Positions 57,827 to 64,000 of a stretch of 64,000 nt of DNA are shown here, in pieces. Origin of the DNA: Cherax quadricarinatus. Its lineage: Eukaryota > Arthropoda > Malacostraca > Decapoda > Parastacidae. The stretch is from contig NC_091293.1 of NCBI RefSeq assembly GCF_038502225.1, positions 9,258,173 through 9,322,172 on the forward strand, given 5' to 3'. The first letter of the stretch is position 1. Each line of letters begins with the position of its first letter. The notes beneath the pieces are model-generated. The model searched no databases and had not been told where the DNA came from. It saw nothing but the letters and a program-made list of their open reading frames with translations. The position numbers and the translations under genes were made by a program.

Positions 57827-60165
57827 ATCTTCATGACTTTGTGTTTGGCAGGGTTGAATACGAGAAGCCAGTTTCCGGACCACATGTCCAGCCTGTCCAG
57901 GTCTCTTTGCAGTCCTGCCTCATCCTCATCAGATTTAATTCTTCTCATCAGCTTCACATCATCTGCGAATAGGGACACTTCAGAGTCTGTTCCTTCCATC
58001 ATGTTCGCATATATCAAAAATAGCACTGGTCATAGAACTGACCCCTGTGGGACCCCGCTCGTCACAGGCGCCCACTGTGATACCTCTTCACGTACCATGA
58101 CTCGTTGTTGCCTCCCTGTCAGGTATTCCCTGATCCATTGCAGAGCCCTCCCTGTTATATGAGCCTGATCCTCCAGCTTCTGCACAAATCTCTTGTGGGG
58201 AACTGTGTCAAAGGCCTTCCTGCAGTCCTGGAAAACGCAATCAACCCACCCCTCTCTCTCGTGTCTTACTTCTGCTACCTTGTCATAAAACTCCAGAAGG
58301 TTTGTGGCACAGGATTTGCCTTCCATGAACCCATGCTGGTTTTCATTTATAATTTTGTTCCGTTCCAGGTGTTCCACCACTCTCCTCCTGATAATCTTCT
58401 CCATGACTGTACACAATACGTGTCAGAGACACAGGTCTGTAGTTTAGTGCCTCATTTCTGTTTCCTTTCTTAAATATGGGGACTACATTTGCTGTCTTCC
58501 ATTTCTCAGGTAGTTGCCCAGTTTCAAGGGATGTGTTGAAGATTGTGGTTAGGGGCACGCACAGCATCTCTTCTCCTTCTCTAAGGACCCATGGGGAGAT
58601 GTCCGGTCCCATCGCCTTTGAGGTATCAAGGTCACTTAGCAGCTTCTGCACCTCCTCCTCGGTTGTTCGTATGTCTTCCAACTCTTGTTGGTATATTCCC
58701 TCTTGATGTTTCCTTCTGTGCTGTCTTCCCACAGCCCTTCCTGTCTCTACTGTAAAAACTTCCTTAAATCTCCTGTTTAGCTCCTCACATACCTCCTGAT
58801 CATTTCTTGTGAGTTCTCCACCTTCTGTCCTCAGTCTGATCACCTGGTCTTTGACTGTTGTCTTCCTCGTGATGTGGTTATACAACAGTTTCGGATCAGT
58901 CTTGATTTTCGATGCTATGTTATTTTCATACTGTCGCTGGGCCTCCCTCCTTACCTGTGCATACTCCTTCCTGGCTCTGCGACTGATCTCCCTATTTTCA
59001 TGTGTTCTCTGCCTTCTGTACTTTTTTCATTCTCTATTGCACTTTGTTTTTGCCTCCTTACACCGTCGGGTAAACCAGGGGCTCGTTCTGGTCTTCCCAT
59101 TGTTTCTGTTGCCCTTGGGAATAAACCTTTTCACTGCCTCCTTGCATTTTGTTGTTACATGTTCCATCATTTCATTTACTGACTTTCCTGCCAGTTCTCT
59201 GTCCCACGGAACCTCCTGCAGGAAGTTCTGCTGCATTTTGTTGTTACATGTTCCATCATTTCATTTACTGACTTTCCTGCCAGTTCTCTGTCCCACGGAA
59301 CCTCCTGCAGGAAGTTCTGCAACCCTATGTAGTCCCCTCTTTTATAGTCAGGCTTTTCCCATTCAAATCCTGTTACTCTCTCCACTTTCAACTCTACTAT
59401 GTATTCAAAGCACAGAACCACGTGGTCACTAGCTCCTAGGAGACTGTCATATGTTATGTCCTCAATGTTTGAACTGCCCAGGGTGAACACAAGGTCCAAT
59501 CTTGCTGGTTCATCCTCCCCTCTCATTCTGGTAGTGTCCTTAACATGTTGGTGCATGAGGTTTTCCAGCACCACATCCAACATCTTGGCTCTACATGTTT
59601 CGGGACCCCCATGTGGCTCCAGGTTTTCCCAGTCAATCTCCCTGTGGTTGAAATCCCCCATAACCAACAACTTTGCTCTGCTGGAGTGAGCTCTTCTTGC
59701 CACCTTAGCAAGTGTGTCCACCATTGCTCTGTTGCTCTCTCCATATTCCTCTCTTGGCCTCCTGCAGTTCTGTGGTGGATTATACATCACTGCAATGACC
59801 ACCTTGTGCTCCCCAGACTGAAGTGTACTACTATGTAGTCCCTTTCTCCTGTCTCGTCTATGCCTCCCATTTTCTCGAATTTTCATCGTTTTTTTACGAG
59901 CAGAGCAACCCCTCCTCCCCCTCTGCCCCTTCTATCTTTCCTCATGATCTGGTATCCTGGTAGGAAGATTGCATCTGTTATTGTCTCCATGAGTTTTGTT
60001 TCTGTAACTACTATGATGTCTGGGGACTTCTCATTGATTCTTTCTTGCCATTCCTCATATTTATTCGTTAATCCATTCGCATTTGTGAACCAAACCTTCA
60101 ACTTCTGTTCTAATACTGTAACTGTGGTCCTGGGGGAATAGTGGTGTTGGGAGAGCAGGAGCCCT
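57825..60165 (-). pseudogene. Family M LINE, copy 4, 5' portion
   Basis: This continues the copy interrupted at 51458. Frames 58416-58030 and the neighbouring 58026-57840 hold the RT palm (EGWVDCVFQDCRKAFDTV, TSGVPQGSVL, then VSLFADDVKLMRRI). 58885-58343 holds the linker and RT start (SKAMGPDISPWVL, NYRPVSLT). 59886-59176 holds LLVMGDFNHREIDW and GASDHVVL. 60101-59883 holds KVWFTNANGLTNKYEEW and IIVVTETKL. An 89-bp tandem duplication (59143-59320) shifts the frame. The 5' end runs into (TG)n at 60170. Confidence 0.87.
59143..59320 (+). repeat. Exact 89-bp tandem duplication in LINE ORF2
   Basis: 59143-59231 and 59232-59320 are identical by eye (each begins TGCATTTTGTTGTTACATG and ends GGAAGTTCTGC). 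Other family M copies have the unit once. The length is not divisible by three, so it breaks the frame between endonuclease and RT. Confidence 0.93.
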
Positions 60166-60167
60166 GT

Positions 60168-60482
<315 letters not shown>

Positions 60483-63400
60483 TACTCACCTATTTGTACT
60501 CACCTATTTGTGGTTGCAGGGGTCGAGTCCTAGCTCCTGGCCCCGCCTCTTCACCGGTTGCTACTAGACCCTCTCTCTCCCCGCTCCATGAGCTTTATCA
60601 AACCTCGTCTTAAAACTGTGTATGGTTCCTGCCTCCACTACGTCATTTTCTAGGCTATTCCACTGCCTTACAACTCTATGACTGAAGAAATACTTCCTAC
60701 TATCTCTCTGACTCATTTGTGTCTTCAACTTCCAATTGTGGCCTCTTGTTTCTGTGTCCCCTCCCTGGAACATCCTGTCCTTGTCCACCTTGTCTATTCC
60801 ACGCAGTATTTTATATGTCGTTATCATGTCTCCCCTGACCCTCCTGTCCTCCAGTGTCGTCAGGCCGATTTCCCTTAATCTTTCTTCATAGGACATTCCC
60901 CTTAGCTCTGGAACTAACCTTGTTGCAAACCTTTGTACTTTCTCTAGTTTCTTGACGTGCTTTATCAAGTGCGGGTTCCAAACAGGTGCTGCATACTCCA
61001 GTATGGGCCTGTCATACACGGTGTACAGTGTCTTGAATGATTCCTTACTAAGGTGTCGGAATGCTGTTCTCAGGTTTGCCAGGCGCCCATATGCTGCAGC
61101 AGTTATCTGATTGATGTGTGCTTCCGGAGACATGCTCGGTGTTATACTCACCCCAAGATCTTTCTCCTTGAGTGAGGTTTGCTGTCTTTGGCCACCTAGC
61201 CTATACTCTGTCTGTGGTCTTCTGTGCCCTTCCCCTATCTTCATGACTTTGCATTTGGCAGGATTAAATTCGAGAAGCCATTTGCTGGACCAGGTGTCCA
61301 GTCTGTCCAGGTCTCTTTGAAGTCCTGCCTGGTCCTCATCAGATTTAATTCTCCTCATTAACTTCACATCATCTGCAAACAGGGACACTTCTGAGTCTAA
61401 CCCTTCCGTCATGTCGTTCACATATACCAAAAATAGCACTGGTCCTAGGACCGACCCCTGTGGGACCCCGCTCGTCACAGGTGCCCACTGTGATACATCA
61501 TTACGTACCATGACTCGTTGTTGCCTCCCTGTCAGGTATTCTCTGATCCATTGCAGTGCCTTTCCTGTTATATGCGCCTGATGCTCGAGCTTCTGCACTA
61601 ATCTCTTGTGAGGAACTGTGTCAAAGGCCTTCTTGCAGTCCAAGAAGATGCAATCAACCCACCCCTCTCTCTCTTGTCTTACTTCTGTTATTTTATCATA
61701 AAACTCCAGAAGGTTTGTGACACAGGATTTGCCTTCCGTGAATCCGTGCTGGTTGGCATTTATACTCCTGTTCCGTTCCAGGTGCTCCACCACTCTCCTA
61801 CTGATAATCTTCTCCATAATTTTGCATACTATACACGTCAATGACACAGGTCTATAGTTTAGTGCCTCTTTTCTGTCTCCTTTTTTGAAAATGGGAACTA
61901 CATTTGCCGTCTTCCATACCTCAGGTAGTTGCCCAGTTTCCAGGGATGTGTTGAAGATTGTGGTAAGTGGTACGCACAACATATCTGCTCCCTCTCTAAG
62001 GACCCATGGAGAGATGTTGTCCGGTCCCATTGCCTTTGAGGTATCGATGTCCCTTAGCAGTTTCTTCACCTCCTCCTCATCTGTATGTATGTCGTCCAAC
62101 ACTTGTTGGTGTATTCCTTGTTGGTGTCCCCATCTGGTCTGTCCCCCCAGAGTCCTTCCTGTCTCTACTGTAAATACTTCCTTAAATCTCGTGTTGAGCT
62201 CCTCACATACCTCTTGATCGTTTCTTGTGAGTTCTCCACCTTCTTTCCTCAGCCTTATCACCTGGTCCTTGACTGTTGTCTTCCTCCTAATGTGGCTATA
62301 CAGCAGTTTCGGGTCAGATTTGACTTTCGATGCTATGTCGTTTTCATACTGTCGCTGGGCCTCCCTCCTTATCTGCGCATACTCGTTTCTGGCTCTTCTA
62401 CTAATCTCCTTGTTTTCCTGGGTCCTATGCCTCCTGTACCTTTTCCATTCTCTGTTGCACTTAGTTTTTGCCTCCCTACACCTTCGGGTAAACCAAGGAC
62501 TCGTTTTGGTCTTCCTATTATTTCTGTTTCCCTTGGGAACAAAACTTTCCTCTGCCTCCTTGCACTTTGTTGCCACATATTCCATCATCTCGTTTACTGA
62601 TTTTCCTACCATTTCTCTGTCCCACTGAACCTCCTGCAGGAAGTTTCTCATACCTGTGTAGTCCCCCCTTTTATAGTTTGGCCTGTCCCCTTCAGTTCCT
62701 GTTACCTTCTCCACTTGTAACTCTACTATATAGTCAAAACTCAGAACCACATGATCGCTAGCTCCAAGGGGCCTCTCGTAAGTGATGTCCTCGATGTCTG
62801 AACTGCTCAGGGTGAACACAAGATCCAGTCTTGCTGGCTCATCCTCCCCTCTCTCTCTGGTTGTGTCCCTGACATGTTGATGCATGAGGTTTTCAAGTAC
62901 CACATCAATCATCTTGGCTCTCCATGTTTCGGGACCCCCATGTGGCTCCAGGTTTTCCCAGTCGATCTCCCTGTGGTTGAAATCGCCCATTACCAGTAAC
63001 TTTGCTCTGCTCGAGTGAGCTCTTCTTGCCACCTCAGCCAGTGTGTCCACCATCACCCTGTTGTTTTCTTCGTACTCCTCTCTTGGCCTCCTGCAGTTCT
63101 GTGGTGGGTTATACATCACTCCAATGACTACTTTATGTTCTCCGGACTGAATTGTACCTACAATGTAGTCTCTTTCTCCAATCATGTCCATGCCTTCCAT
63201 TTCCTCAAATCCCCATTGGTGTTTTATGAGCAGTGCAACCCCTCCTCCCCCTCTACTCCTTCTATCTTTCCTCAGGATCTGATATCCTGTTGGGAAGATT
63301 GTGTCTGTTATTGTCTCAGCGAGTTTTGTTTCTGTGACTGCTATGATGTCTGGGGATTTTTCACTGATTCTTTCATTCCACTCCTCATGTTTATTCGTTA

Positions 63401-63539
63401 TTCCATCCGCGTTTGTGTACCAAACCTTTAGTTTCTTTTCTATCATTGTGGTCATGCAAGTATATTGGGGTTGGTGGCAGAGGGAACAGTGAGTGGGTTG
63501 TAGTATAGGTTGCTCAGTTGCGTTGGGAATGTTGCGGGT
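60483..63539 (-). mobile_element. L2/CR1-like LINE (family M), copy 5, complete ORF2
   Basis: The best copy of the family. The 3' tail has a 14-base unit twice (TACTCACCTATTTG), then (TG)n outside. The 5' end stops about 85 bp upstream of ORF2 at another (TG)n array, so ORF1 is missing. It lies head-to-tail with copies 3, 4 and 6. Confidence 0.88.
60564..63455 (-). CDS. Family M ORF2: APE endonuclease-reverse transcriptase, 963 aa intact
   Basis: An unbroken frame from ATG at 63455. Endonuclease: KVWYTNADGITNK (Asn near 15), IIAVTETKL (Glu 42), LLVMGDFNHREIDW (Asp 158, Asn 160) and GASDHVVLSFD (Asp 234, His 235). A basic linker (RNNRKTKTSPWFTRRCREAK) precedes RT: KAMGPDNISPW, ALNYRPVSLT, IFLDCKKAFDTVPHKR (motif A, Asp 606), TSGVPQGSVLGPVLF (661-675) and VSLFADDVKLM (Asp 695-696). 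The C-terminal region holds EYAAPVWNPHL and YFFSHRVVRQWNSL. It would nick target DNA and reverse-transcribe element RNA in the nucleus. All catalytic residues are present. ORF1 and probably the promoter are missing, so it would need help in trans. Confidence 0.9.
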   Translation of the reverse strand: MTTMIEKKLKVWYTNADGITNKHEEWNERISEKSPDIIAVTETKLAETITDTIFPTGYQILRKDRRSRGGGGVALLIKHQWGFEEMEGMDMIGERDYIVGTIQSGEHKVVIGVMYNPPQNCRRPREEYEENNRVMVDTLAEVARRAHSSRAKLLVMGDFNHREIDWENLEPHGGPETWRAKMIDVVLENLMHQHVRDTTRERGEDEPARLDLVFTLSSSDIEDITYERPLGASDHVVLSFDYIVELQVEKVTGTEGDRPNYKRGDYTGMRNFLQEVQWDREMVGKSVNEMMEYVATKCKEAEESFVPKGNRNNRKTKTSPWFTRRCREAKTKCNREWKRYRRHRTQENKEISRRARNEYAQIRREAQRQYENDIASKVKSDPKLLYSHIRRKTTVKDQVIRLRKEGGELTRNDQEVCEELNTRFKEVFTVETGRTLGGQTRWGHQQGIHQQVLDDIHTDEEEVKKLLRDIDTSKAMGPDNISPWVLREGADMLCVPLTTIFNTSLETGQLPEVWKTANVVPIFKKGDRKEALNYRPVSLTCIVCKIMEKIISRRVVEHLERNRSINANQHGFTEGKSCVTNLLEFYDKITEVRQEREGWVDCIFLDCKKAFDTVPHKRLVQKLEHQAHITGKALQWIREYLTGRQQRVMVRNDVSQWAPVTSGVPQGSVLGPVLFLVYVNDMTEGLDSEVSLFADDVKLMRRIKSDEDQAGLQRDLDRLDTWSSKWLLEFNPAKCKVMKIGEGHRRPQTEYRLGGQRQQTSLKEKDLGVSITPSMSPEAHINQITAAAYGRLANLRTAFRHLSKESFKTLYTVYDRPILEYAAPVWNPHLIKHVKKLEKVQRFATRLVPELRGMSYEERLREIGLTTLEDRRVRGDMITTYKILRGIDKVDKDRMFQGGDTETRGHNWKLKTQMSQRDSRKYFFSHRVVRQWNSLENDVVEAGTIHSFKTRFDKAHGAGRERV

Positions 63540-63575
63540 GGGGTGTGTGTGTGTGTGTGTGTTTGTGTGTGTGTT

Positions 63576-63657
<82 letters not shown>

Positions 63658-63693
63658 TGTGTGTGTGTGTGTGTATGTGTGTGTGTGTGTGTC
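63540..63693 (+). repeat. (TG)n microsatellite with TTTG interruptions
   Basis: About 150 bp of TG at the truncated 5' end of family M copy 5, ending at the next family M tail (63694). Confidence 0.96.
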
Positions 63694-64000
63694 TACTCTT
63701 CTATTTGTACTCTCCTATTTGTGGTTGCAGTGGCCGAGACAGCTCCTGGCCCTGCTGCTTCACCGACCGCTACTAGGTCCTCTCTCTCCCTGCTCCATGA
63801 GCTTTATCATACCTCGTCTTAAAACTATGTATTGTTCCTGCCTCCACTACATCACTTGCCAGACTATTCCACTTCCTGACAACTCTATGATTGAAGAAAT
63901 ACTTCCTAACATCCCTTTGACTCATTTGAGTCTTCAACTTCCATGTACTCACCTAGTTGAGGTTGCAGGGGTCGAGTCCAAGCTCCTAGCCCCGTGTGTG
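63694..64000 (-). pseudogene. Family M LINE tails, copies 6 and 7, cut by window edge
   Basis: 63694-63942 is a tail and C-terminal piece (again with the 14-base tail unit doubled, in variant form). It breaks off inside the KLKT region. At 63945 another tail begins (TACTCACCTAGTTGAGG...), lasts about 50 bases and then enters GTGTGTG at the window edge. Confidence 0.82.

Overview
This window looks like repeat-dominated nuclear DNA from an animal, most likely a decapod crustacean and perhaps a freshwater crayfish. That identification rests on recognising several dispersed repeat families (the LINE tail around 'ctcacctatttgtggttg', the RTE-like tail around 'ccgaggcagggtgaccc', the tRNA-SINE around 'gcgggttcaatcccgg') and is inference, not a database result. 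No convincing host gene, true tRNA, rRNA or CRISPR array was found. Nearly every long reading frame is reverse transcriptase, endonuclease, gag or transposase, or an artefact of a dinucleotide repeat.

Layout. 1-5678: 5' half of a BEL/Pao LTR retrotransposon on the minus strand (5' LTR, leader, gag, zinc knuckles, protease, start of RT), with a jockey/CR1-type LINE nested in gag. 6098-15865: two Tx1/L1-group-like LINE copies on the plus strand, separated by a 5'-truncated CR1-type LINE; the second runs into a 100-bp N gap. 16235-25616: two RTE-like LINEs (the second with an unbroken 968-codon frame) and a zinc-finger LINE, all on the minus strand, among (AT)n and (AAT)n arrays. 25617-28612: a dead Tigger/pogo transposon carrying a solo BEL LTR with a 5-bp target duplication. 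28786-29958: three (AT)n arrays enclosing a MITE, an inverted SINE pair and a 39-bp perfect stem. 30247-33215: a 34-bp minisatellite and a decayed plus-strand L2/CR1-like LINE. 34399-38482: two convergent RTE-like copies with a SINE between them. 38905-45330: further L2/CR1-like copies. 45829-47432: a 35-bp minisatellite with a 626-bp higher-order repeat. 47641-48290: a pyrimidine tract. 48541-64000: head-to-tail minus-strand copies of one L2/CR1-like LINE separated by (TG)n arrays. One copy is split by a 6.4-kb LTR-flanked element that itself holds a CR1-type LINE. Another, at 60483-63539, has an intact 963-codon ORF2.

How the parts relate. The elements are nested several layers deep and give a relative order of insertion (solo BEL LTR after Tigger, LINE after BEL, LTR element after L2-like copy, CR1 after LTR element). 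The most striking regularity is that (TG)n arrays abut the ends of one LINE family and (AT)n arrays abut the ends of RTE-like, SINE, zinc-finger LINE and MITE copies. This suggests microsatellite-targeted insertion or microsatellite birth from element tails. Clade names are judged by eye from motifs; boundaries are approximate unless a target duplication or terminal repeat is given.
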